Shown: in pieces, positions 7,797 to 14,959 of the stretch
Position numbering within the stretch: position 1 is the first letter of the stretch
Layout of the letters: each line of letters opens with the position of its first letter
Assembly: GCA_043101835.1 (NCBI GenBank)
Contig: JBICHM010000225.1
Coordinates: forward strand, 1 to 14,959
Source of the DNA: JBICHM01 sp043101835
Lineage (GTDB): Bacteria > Planctomycetota > Phycisphaerae > Phycisphaerales > UBA1924
DNA length: 14,959 bases
Direction: 5' to 3'
Notes under the pieces: model-generated
The model's input: the letters and a program-made list of their open reading frames with translations, nothing else
What the model was told of the DNA's origin: nothing
The model's database searches: none
Program-made: the position numbers and the translations under genes

Positions 7797-7808
7797 GCGC
7801 CCGGGCGC
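7797..7808. repeat. 12-bp perfect palindrome between convergent genes
   Basis: GCGCCCGGGCGC is a self-complementary 12-mer in the 20-bp gap between the glycosylase stop (7794) and the convergent membrane gene stop (7815). It has no loop as a hairpin, so a terminator role is doubtful, and in DNA of this GC content it may be chance. Confidence 0.3.
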
Positions 7809-7814
7809 ATCGGG

Positions 7815-8162
7815 TCAGGCGTCCTGCCGGCCGAGGCGCTCGTGCACGCGGCGCTTGGAGCTGATGCGGCTGGCGAGTGCGACCAGGTAGGGGATCGCCC
7901 CGACGAGCAGGTAGACGAGCACCGCCGGCACGCCGATCGCCATGGCGTCCCACCCGCCAACCAGGTAGGCGGTCACGAGCGTGGCGATGGCGCCGATGGA
8001 GAGCAGGAAGATCGCGATTCGGACGCTCAGGCGCTCAGCGTCGGGTCCGGGCGGGCGCCCCTCCGGCAGGTGGCTCTGCTCGCGAGCGAGGCGGGCTTCG
8101 TGCTGAGGGTCGCCGGCGTCGCGCTCGGCGGTTGGGGAGGCTGTCCGGTCATGGCCGGTCAT
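7815..8162 (-). CDS. small two-helix membrane protein, unknown function
   Basis: 115 residues. A charged, proline-rich N-terminal ~45 residues precedes two hydrophobic helices (about 47-69 and 72-96), and a short basic tail follows (RISSKRRVHERLGR). I do not recognise a family. The topology puts both charged termini on the same side, probably the cytoplasm. The start ATG at 8162 is chosen because AAGGAAG lies 5 nt upstream on the minus strand, a good Shine-Dalgarno. The frame continues upstream across the speA-like gene but as antisense shadow. It is transcribed divergently from the arginine decarboxylase gene, with 228 bp between the starts. Confidence 0.7.
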   Translation of the reverse strand: MTGHDRTASPTAERDAGDPQHEARLAREQSHLPEGRPPGPDAERLSVRIAIFLLSIGAIATLVTAYLVGGWDAMAIGVPAVLVYLLVGAIPYLVALASRISSKRRVHERLGRQDA

Positions 8163-8390
8163 GCCGCTTCCTTTCTGCTGTGCGCAGCGCCGTCGCGGCG
8201 ACCCTGCGCGGGCGCGGGCGGCGCGAACTCGCCGACCATCGCCTTGCCTGACCCTATGGGCCGGGTCGGGGCGGGTCGAGGGGGCCGGATCGTGCGTATC
8301 CTTTTCTCGTGGGGTCGGCGGCCGTATCGTTGGAGTCCGCGCCCCGGGTGATCCGTGCGCGCCGCCTCCCGACTGGAGCCGCCCCCACTG
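8163..8390. other. divergent intergenic region and putative leader of the arginine decarboxylase gene
   Basis: 228 bp with no convincing gene. It holds two -10-like boxes on the plus strand, TATCCT (8297-8302) and TATCGT (8325-8330). Transcription from the first would begin near 8309 and leave an ~82-nt leader. A GGAG (8375-8378) lies 12 nt before the ATG at 8391, a long distance for a Shine-Dalgarno. I see no clear -35 hexamer and no recognisable riboswitch. Confidence 0.4.
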
Positions 8391-10361
<1,971 letters not shown>

Positions 10362-10367
10362 CGCCCG

Positions 10368-10383
10368 CCGGCGCCCGCGCCGG
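10368..10383 (+). repeat. small hairpin in the speA to DHS-like gap
   Basis: CCGGCG (10368-10373) pairs with CGCCGG (10378-10383) around CCCG, 6 nt after the speA stop. With no T-run it is unlikely to terminate. It may stabilise or process the two-gene transcript. Confidence 0.3.
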
Positions 10384-10436
10384 ACGAACCACGACCACCG
10401 ACGGACGCCAGCCCGAACAGAAGAGAGGGGCCGACG

Positions 10437-11522
10437 ATGACCGCCACGCCGAACAAGTCCTGGACCAAGCAGGAACTCCTCGCCAACCCGATCGTGCACA
10501 TCGACCCGACCGCCTTCGATGCGCGACCGATCATCGACGCCATGCGCCACAACGCCTTTCAGGCGCGGAACCTCGCGCGCGGCGCCGAGATCGTGAACCG
10601 CATGATGGCCGACGCCGACTGCGCCTGCATCCTCACGATCGCGGGTTCGGTCGTCTCCGCCGGCATGAAGAAGGTCATCGTCGAGATGCTCGACCGCAAC
10701 ATGATCGACGCGATCGTCTCCACCGGGGCGAACATCGTCGATCAGGACTTCTTCGAGGGCCTCGGCTTCAAGCACTACATCGCGCCGGGCAGCCCCGAGG
10801 CGCCCGTCGTCGATGACCCCACGCTGCGCGACCTCGCGATCGACCGCATCTACGACACCTACATCGACGAGGACCAGCTGCGCATCTGCGACGATGTGAT
10901 GGGCCAGATCGCCGACAGCCTCGAGGCGCGCGCCTACTCCAGCCGCGAGTTCATCGACGCCATGGGCGCCTATCTCGAGAAGCACCACCCCGGTGACGAC
11001 GGCATCGTCGCCACCTGCCATCGCAAGCGCGTGCCGATCTTCGTGCCCGCCTTCAGCGACTGCTCGGCGGGCTTCGGCCTCGTCATGCACCAGCAGAAGA
11101 AGCTGGCCGCCGGCGAGCCGATGCTCGCGATCGACTCCGCGGCCGACTTCCGCGAGCTGACGCAGATCAAGGTCGAGAACCCGGCGACGGGCCTCCTGAT
11201 GATCGGCGGCGGCGTGCCGAAGAACTTCGCGCAGGACATCGTCGTCTGCGCCGAGCTGCTCGGCGTGGACGCCCCGATGCACAAATACGCGGTGCAGCTG
11301 ACCGTCGCCGACAGCCGCGACGGCGCCCTCTCGGGCTCGACGCTCCGCGAGGCGTGCTCGTGGGGCAAGGTGGATGTTGCGCTCGAGCAGATGATCTTCG
11401 GCGAGGCCACCACCAACCTGCCGCTGATCGCCAGCGACGCGATCCACCGCGAGCACTGGAAGAACCGCAAGGCCCGCGCCTTCGCGGATCTCTTCACGCA
11501 GGCGCCCGCGACGGCCGGCTGA
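10437..11522 (+). CDS. deoxyhypusine synthase-like protein, probable polyamine (homospermidine-type) synthase
   Basis: 361 residues of the NAD-dependent deoxyhypusine synthase (DHS) family. True DHS moves the aminobutyl group of spermidine onto eIF5A. Bacteria lack eIF5A, and family relatives (plant homospermidine synthase) use putrescine as acceptor, so a polyamine product is the likely role. The catalytic Lys motif is conserved: EACSWGK with Lys311 (Lys329 in human DHS). The NAD-binding GGGVPKNF (about 257-264) is present, but the human KHH reads KNF, and the human TSN segment reads AGS, so the active site differs from eIF5A-modifying enzymes. GAGAGGGG (10423-10430) gives a Shine-Dalgarno 6 nt before the ATG. 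It lies 75 bp after speA and is probably co-transcribed. No agmatinase or ureohydrolase is in the window to turn agmatine into putrescine. Confidence 0.85.
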   Translation: MTATPNKSWTKQELLANPIVHIDPTAFDARPIIDAMRHNAFQARNLARGAEIVNRMMADADCACILTIAGSVVSAGMKKVIVEMLDRNMIDAIVSTGANIVDQDFFEGLGFKHYIAPGSPEAPVVDDPTLRDLAIDRIYDTYIDEDQLRICDDVMGQIADSLEARAYSSREFIDAMGAYLEKHHPGDDGIVATCHRKRVPIFVPAFSDCSAGFGLVMHQQKKLAAGEPMLAIDSAADFRELTQIKVENPATGLLMIGGGVPKNFAQDIVVCAELLGVDAPMHKYAVQLTVADSRDGALSGSTLREACSWGKVDVALEQMIFGEATTNLPLIASDAIHREHWKNRKARAFADLFTQAPATAG

Positions 11523-11575
11523 GTGTTCGGACACCAGGGTCCCGAACCCCACGCGGCGCTCGTGCGCCCGGGGGG

Positions 11576-11587
11576 TAGGATGTCGCC
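11576..11587 (+). promoter_or_regulatory. -10-like box TAGGAT, leaderless start of the 11588 gene
   Basis: TAGGAT (11576-11581) is followed by 6 nt (GTCGCC) and then ATG. It is the same hexamer as upstream of the RibBA-like gene. It suggests the unknown gene has its own promoter, even though it follows the DHS-like gene by only 65 bp. Confidence 0.5.
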
Positions 11588-12532
11588 ATGCTCGCTTCCG
11601 ACCTCGACAGCCCGCTGCACCCGCTCCTCAACGCGCTGGTCGACTACGCCGGCCTCTTCCCGCCGGCGAAGCTCGACATGGCGCCGACGGTCGAGAACTA
11701 CGCCCGCTATGTGGTGAGCCCCGAGGCCTGGATGCTCGGGCGCCTCATCGTGCCGGTCAGCCGGCTCGACGAGTTCGAGGAGGCGGCGATCGACCATCTG
11801 CCGCGCGACCCCGAGGCGCCGGAGTGGCGCATCAGCGCGCTGCTGGTGCCGATGACCGACGACCGGAAGATGGACGACCTGCAGCGCGACCTCGAGCGCC
11901 TCGACGCCTTCAACGAGGCGCACGCCGATGCGAACGCCGGGCTTGCCATCATCGACACCGTCGAGGTGAAGACCGACACCCCGCGCGCGATCGACCGCGT
12001 CCTCAAGGCGCTGCCCGAGACGGAGCGCGCGTTCTTCGAGATCCCCGTCAGCGACGACCCGCGCGGCGTCATCGCCGCGATCGCGGGCACCGGCTCGGCG
12101 GCCAAGATCCGCACCGGCGGCGTCACGCCCGGCGCCATCCCGCCCACCGAGCATGTCGCCCGTTTCCTCTGCGCCTGCGCCCGCGCCGATGTGCCCTTCA
12201 AGGCCACCGCCGGCCTGCACCACCCGATGCGCAGCGAGCACAATCTCACCTACGAAACTGACAGCCCGCGCGGGACCATGCACGGGTTTCTCAACGTCTT
12301 CCTCGCCGCGGCCTTCGCCTTCACCGAGGGTTGCCAGGCGCCGGCGCTGTGCGACCTGCTCGAAGAACGCTCCGTCGGCGGCATCGTCTTCGACGCCGGG
12401 GGCGTCAAGTGGAAGCAGAACCACCTGACCACCGCCCAGATCGCGGCGGCGCGCGAGCACTTCGCCCTCTCCTTCGGCTCCTGCTCCTTCGACGAGCCGA
12501 TCGAGGACCTCCGCACGTTGCGGCTGCTCTGA
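11588..12532 (+). CDS. conserved protein of unknown function
   Basis: 314 residues, no signal peptide and no membrane segment, so probably cytoplasmic. I do not recognise a named family. Conserved-looking blocks are the N-terminal DYAGLFPPAKLDMAPTVENY (about 18-37), WMLGRLIVPVSRL (48-60), IRTGG (about 177-181) followed by a Cys-containing helix, FKATAGLHHPMR (about 205-216), and MHGFLNVFLAAAFAF (about 231-245). Alternating predicted strands and helices and the GLHHP block are reminiscent of a TIM-barrel enzyme, but that is only an impression. The His pair and the Arg/Lys residues could form an active site. It lies 65 bp after the DHS-like gene on the same strand, so a link with polyamines is possible, but it has its own TAGGAT box. 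It does not show agmatinase motifs (no GGDHS or DAHxD). Confidence 0.75.
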   Translation: MLASDLDSPLHPLLNALVDYAGLFPPAKLDMAPTVENYARYVVSPEAWMLGRLIVPVSRLDEFEEAAIDHLPRDPEAPEWRISALLVPMTDDRKMDDLQRDLERLDAFNEAHADANAGLAIIDTVEVKTDTPRAIDRVLKALPETERAFFEIPVSDDPRGVIAAIAGTGSAAKIRTGGVTPGAIPPTEHVARFLCACARADVPFKATAGLHHPMRSEHNLTYETDSPRGTMHGFLNVFLAAAFAFTEGCQAPALCDLLEERSVGGIVFDAGGVKWKQNHLTTAQIAAAREHFALSFGSCSFDEPIEDLRTLRLL

Positions 12533-12545
12533 ATCGTCCCTCGCC

Positions 12546-12581
12546 CCGGATCCTCCCGGGTGCATCGGGCGGTCGATCCGG
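12546..12581. repeat. 7-bp inverted repeat upstream of the 12596 gene
   Basis: CCGGATC (12546-12552) and GATCCGG (12575-12581) are perfect inverted arms 22 nt apart, in the 63-bp gap, ending 2 nt before the -10-like GATAGT. It could be a terminator for the preceding gene or a regulator site. Chance is also likely. Confidence 0.3.
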
Positions 12582-12583
12582 CC

Positions 12584-12595
12584 GATAGTGGCCCC
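12584..12595 (+). promoter_or_regulatory. -10-like box GATAGT before the 12596 gene
   Basis: GATAGT (12584-12589) fits TATAAT at four of six positions and is followed by 6 nt and ATG 12596. It is the weakest of the five leaderless-type boxes in the window. It favours ATG 12596 over the in-frame ATG at 12623. Confidence 0.4.
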
Positions 12596-13813
12596 ATGCG
12601 CCCGCTCGAACCTGCCGACGCCATGACCACCGCCGCGCTGCCCGATGGGGGCACGCGCTGGCGCCTGCCCGTGCGCCGGCGACTCGGGCGATTGGGGCGG
12701 ACGGCCGCGTTCCTCGTCTTCTTCGGCCTGCTCTTCGGGGGCGTGCCGATCGGCATGTTCGTGGCGGCGTCGAACGCGTTCAGTTGGTGGGTGCTGCTCG
12801 CGTCGCCGATCGCGCTGCCCTTCGTCTTCATCGGGTTCATGTGCGTGCTGATGGGTGTCGCCTCGCTGTACGGCCGGGCGGATCTCGAGGTGCGCAACGG
12901 GCGCCTCATCGCCATCGACCGCCTCGGGCCGCTGCGCCTGCGCCGCTCGCGCCCGGTCGAGCGCATCGCCGGCTTCGAACTCAAGGGCGGCGCCATCCGC
13001 ACCAACGGCAAGGCGCTCGAGGCGCGCGCAGGCGGCGAGTTCTCGACGTTGCGCGCCACCATCGAGGGCGGCGCGAAGCCATGGCCGCTCGTCGGCATGT
13101 ACCCGCGCGACATGCTGCTTGCGCTCGCGCGCGACCTTGCGCAGGCGTGCGACGCCGCGGCGCCGGCGGAGCTCTTCGACGACGGCCCGCCCCCGGTGGT
13201 GGAGGTGGACTGGCGCACGGAGAAGGCGCAGCCCGAGCGCGCCCCCGTCGAGCGACCGGCCGACACGCCGATCACGATTGAGGAGGCCGAGGGCGTCACG
13301 ACCATCCGCGTGCCGCCGGCGGGCGTGCAGGGCGCACGCGGCATGATCGCCTTCGGCGTGCTGTGGGAGGCCTTCAGCCTCCTCGCCTGCGCCGCGGCCC
13401 TGTGGAAGTGGATCACCAACCCCGCATCGCTCGCGTCGCAGGGCTCGCCTTGGGTGCTGGCGGTCGTGCTGCCGCTCTTCCCGCTCGTCGGCGCCGGCAT
13501 GCTGCTCTACGGCTTCTCGCTCGCGCGGCGCACGACGGTGCTCGACATCGTCGGCGACACGCTGCTGGTCACGCGCTCCGGCCTGCGGAAGGTGCGCTCG
13601 TGGGAATGGCGCGCCGGCGACCTCGAACGCGTGCGCGTCGGCCCCAGCGGCACAGAGATCAACGACGAGCCGGTGCTCGCGCTGCTCATCGAAGCGCGCG
13701 GCGGGAAGAAGACGGTGCTGCTCAGCGAACGCGAGGCGCCGGAACTCGAGTGGATCGCGTGGGAGGTGACGAAGGCGCTCGGGAAGGCGGACGCCAACGC
13801 GGCCGCGGCCTGA
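12596..13813 (+). CDS. four-helix membrane protein with two similar halves, unknown function
   Basis: 405 residues. Two hydrophobic helices (about 37-59 and 63-90) precede a soluble domain (about 95-195), and a Pro/Glu-rich linker (196-235) follows. Then comes a second pair of helices (about 250-270 and 286-309) and a second soluble domain (310-400). The halves look like an internal duplication. Each domain follows a membrane pair with a strand-rich sequence carrying a D/E-hydrophobic-x-G opening (ADLEVRNGRLIAIDRLGPLRLRRSRPV; TVLDIVGDTLLVTRSGLRKVRSWEW). That style is like bacterial PH-type domains, but I cannot name a family. Both soluble domains should face the same side. Start choice: ATG 12596, with a -10-like box 6 nt before it; ATG 12623 is also in frame. 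The gene ends beside copy A of the repeat and is convergent with the PEP-CTERM-like gene. Confidence 0.7.
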   Translation: MRPLEPADAMTTAALPDGGTRWRLPVRRRLGRLGRTAAFLVFFGLLFGGVPIGMFVAASNAFSWWVLLASPIALPFVFIGFMCVLMGVASLYGRADLEVRNGRLIAIDRLGPLRLRRSRPVERIAGFELKGGAIRTNGKALEARAGGEFSTLRATIEGGAKPWPLVGMYPRDMLLALARDLAQACDAAAPAELFDDGPPPVVEVDWRTEKAQPERAPVERPADTPITIEEAEGVTTIRVPPAGVQGARGMIAFGVLWEAFSLLACAAALWKWITNPASLASQGSPWVLAVVLPLFPLVGAGMLLYGFSLARRTTVLDIVGDTLLVTRSGLRKVRSWEWRAGDLERVRVGPSGTEINDEPVLALLIEARGGKKTVLLSEREAPELEWIAWEVTKALGKADANAAAA

Positions 13814-13820
13814 TGCGCCC

Positions 13821-13837
13821 CCCCCGCACCGCGGGGG
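13821..13837 (+). terminator. GC hairpin after the 12596 gene
   Basis: CCCCCGC (13821-13827) pairs with GCGGGGG (13831-13837) around ACC, 7 nt after the stop. It is the first element of repeat copy A. There is no T-run, so termination is uncertain. Confidence 0.35.
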
Positions 13838-13872
13838 AGGTGGCTCACCGAAGGCGAGACGGAGGGGGCTTC
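13833..13872 (+). repeat. REP-like repeat, copy A
   Basis: A 40-nt unit (GGGGGAGGTG... ending GGAGGGGGCTTC) matches 37 of 40 positions with the minus strand of 14772-14811. The inner stem is degraded in this copy: GCTCACC no longer pairs fully with GGCGAGA. It sits in the convergent gap between the 12596 gene and the PEP-CTERM-like gene. By style it resembles widespread intergenic hairpin repeats. Confidence 0.7.
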
Positions 13873-13919
13873 CCCGGCTACTCGTTCTCCCTGCGCAGCA
13901 TTGCTTCGACGCGCACCGG

Positions 13920-14621
13920 TCAGCCCCTTCGCCGTCGGCGCAGCGCGCACAGCCCGAAGTACCCGAACGCCGGCAGCGTGCCCGACGAGGGCGCGACGGC
14001 GAAGCGCAGGTCGTCGAAGCCGTATGCCGTCAGGGAATGAGAGAGGAGCACAACGCCGGCAACTGGCTCGTCCGTCTCGAATCCGAGAAAGCCGTATCGC
14101 GCGTCGCCAATCTGATTCGTCAGTACCGACTCGTCAATCAGCTTTGACGCCAGGACTGTGCCATCGAAGGCTTGCAGCTCAATCACGAGTCCTTCAGCGA
14201 AGCGAGAGTTCTCCATAATGAAGATCCCGAACGCGCTGAATGGTGTTTCTCCAGCGCGAACGGGCGCAATCGCCGACTCTCCGATTGGGAAGCTGCTCGA
14301 CGGCTCCAACCCCATTCTGTTGCTCGGCGAGGCCCCTGCCGTCAGCGCCGCATCGAAGTCGCCGATCGGATTGCCGATCAACAGCGTTGCGCCTCCGAAG
14401 AGAATCCCCAAGTCGTTGTAGAACGATCCACTCGTCCCGAACGCCTCGCCCTCCTCCAGCACGATCGGTTCGCCGAACTTGTTGGTCTCGAAGTCGATCA
14501 GCGTGTGCGGGATCGCGTGCATGAACGCGGGATCGGTGAAGAACTGGGTGCCGGCATGGGCGCCGGCGGCGATGAGCAGGGCCGGCGCGAGCGCCAAAGC
14601 GCTGGTGCGGACATCAGGCAT
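13920..14621 (-). CDS. secreted protein with PEP-CTERM-like C-terminal sorting signal
   Basis: 233 residues. It begins with a Sec signal peptide (MPDVRTSALALAPALLIAAGAHA, cleavage after AHA about residue 23). The mature part is strand-rich and ordinary for exported envelope proteins (FETNKFGEPIVLEEGEAF, AFGIFIMEN, VVLLSHS), of PEP-CTERM type. It ends SSGTLPAFGYFGLCALRRRRRG, a proline, short hydrophobic stretch and Arg cluster like the exosortase-type sorting signals common in planctomycetes, though the PEP tripeptide itself is missing. GGAGGAG (14635-14629, minus strand) is a strong Shine-Dalgarno 7 nt before the ATG. GC content and codon use are visibly lower and more mixed than in the neighbours. 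The gene is bracketed by inverted copies of a repeat, so recent acquisition is possible. Function unknown. Confidence 0.72.
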   Translation of the reverse strand: MPDVRTSALALAPALLIAAGAHAGTQFFTDPAFMHAIPHTLIDFETNKFGEPIVLEEGEAFGTSGSFYNDLGILFGGATLLIGNPIGDFDAALTAGASPSNRMGLEPSSSFPIGESAIAPVRAGETPFSAFGIFIMENSRFAEGLVIELQAFDGTVLASKLIDESVLTNQIGDARYGFLGFETDEPVAGVVLLSHSLTAYGFDDLRFAVAPSSGTLPAFGYFGLCALRRRRRG

Positions 14622-14650
14622 GGCGGCGCTCCTCCGGTGACCCCGTGCAG

Positions 14651-14681
14651 GGCCTTTCGGAGGCTACCGCGGGGAAAGGCC
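14651..14681 (-). promoter_or_regulatory. inverted repeat overlapping a possible -10 upstream of the PEP-CTERM-like gene
   Basis: GGCCTTTC (14651-14658) and GAAAGGCC (14674-14681) are perfect 8-bp arms with 15 bp between. The spacer contains TAGCCT on the minus strand (14666-14661), a possible -10 that would leave a ~35-nt leader with the Shine-Dalgarno. It could be a regulator operator or a leader hairpin. The -35 is not visible. Confidence 0.35.
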
Positions 14682-14753
14682 GGATCCCAGCAAAATCAGG
14701 CAAGTTGTGGGGTGATCTTCGGGGCGATGGGCGTTCGCTGCGCGGGGAGGCCT

Positions 14754-14828
14754 GGAGGGGGAAGAGAAGGAGAAGCCCCCTCCGTCTCGCCTGCGGCGAG
14801 ACACCTCCCCCGGCGGGCCGGGGGAGGG
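14754..14828 (-). repeat. REP-like repeat, copy B, three hairpins
   Basis: Three successive perfect stems: GGAGGGGG/CCCCCTCC (14754-14761 with 14776-14783), TCTCGCC/GGCGAGA (14785-14791 with 14795-14801, loop TGC), and CCTCCCCCGG/CCGGGGGAGG (14804-14813 with 14818-14827, loop CGGG). The core 14772-14811 is the inverse of copy A (37 of 40 identical). It is intact here and partly degraded in copy A. Confidence 0.75.
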
Positions 14829-14959
14829 CGCCGGATGTCGCGTTCGGTGGTGGAGTCGTGGCTGCACCCCGCCCCCCCCCCGCGCCGGGGCAGTGAACCC
14901 CGCCCCCGCGTTGGGCGGCGGGGGGGGGGGGGGCGGGAGGCTGGAGGGTGGTGTTGGTG
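14829..14959. other. non-coding, homopolymer-rich tail
   Basis: No gene is supportable. It includes a run of 10 C (14872-14881) and a run of 14 G (14920-14933) in G/C-only sequence. Together with 14622-14828 this makes about 340 bp without a gene at the window end. Confidence 0.6.

Noticed and set aside
14645..14896. 83-codon plus-strand open frame
   Set aside because: It runs through the repeat hairpins and the C-run, and has no start signal or protein-like composition.

Overview
The window is GC-rich (about 70% by eye), densely coded bacterial DNA. The best guess at origin is a planctomycete of the Phycisphaerae type. Three things point there: the last gene encodes a secreted protein ending in a short hydrophobic stretch plus an Arg cluster (PEP-CTERM-like), the housekeeping genes are scattered in small operons, and few starts carry a clear Shine-Dalgarno. 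This is inference; no rRNA or marker gene is present. No tRNA, CRISPR array, transposase or phage gene was seen.

Layout. 1-1952 (+): an M14 zinc carboxypeptidase lacking its N-terminus, cut by the window edge. 1958-4146 (-): a two-gene unit, a Tat-exported DUF885 metallopeptidase-like protein followed by a small PGPGW membrane protein whose GTG start overlaps the upstream stop. 4236-6089 (+): a RibBA-like protein with a degenerate GTP cyclohydrolase II half (RibBX-type), then a SAM methyltransferase. 6138-7794 (+): a class I glutamine amidotransferase and an HhH-GPD DNA glycosylase. 7815-8162 (-): a small two-helix membrane protein. 8391-12532 (+): a polyamine-type cluster of arginine decarboxylase (SpeA), a deoxyhypusine synthase-like protein and a conserved protein of unknown function. 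12596-13813 (+): a four-helix membrane protein built from two similar halves. 13920-14621 (-): a secreted PEP-CTERM-like protein of lower GC, bracketed by two inverted copies of a 40-nt repeat. The last ~330 bp are repeat hairpins and C/G homopolymers.

How the genes fit together. SpeA makes agmatine, and a DHS-family enzyme transfers aminobutyl groups, so the 8391-11522 pair probably makes a polyamine such as homospermidine rather than modifying eIF5A. The RibB half of the 4236 gene would supply 3,4-dihydroxy-2-butanone 4-phosphate for riboflavin, but its RibA half lacks the zinc cysteines and one presumed metal-binding His in the RibB half is Gln. The other genes are not obviously linked.

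A window-wide pattern is the promoter layout. Five genes that appear to open transcription units have a TANNNT-like -10 box ending only 6-8 nt before the start codon (4146-, 4236+, 6138+, 11588+, 12596+), which is the geometry of leaderless mRNAs. Genes inside operons instead carry Shine-Dalgarno-like sequences (5439, 6868, 10437).
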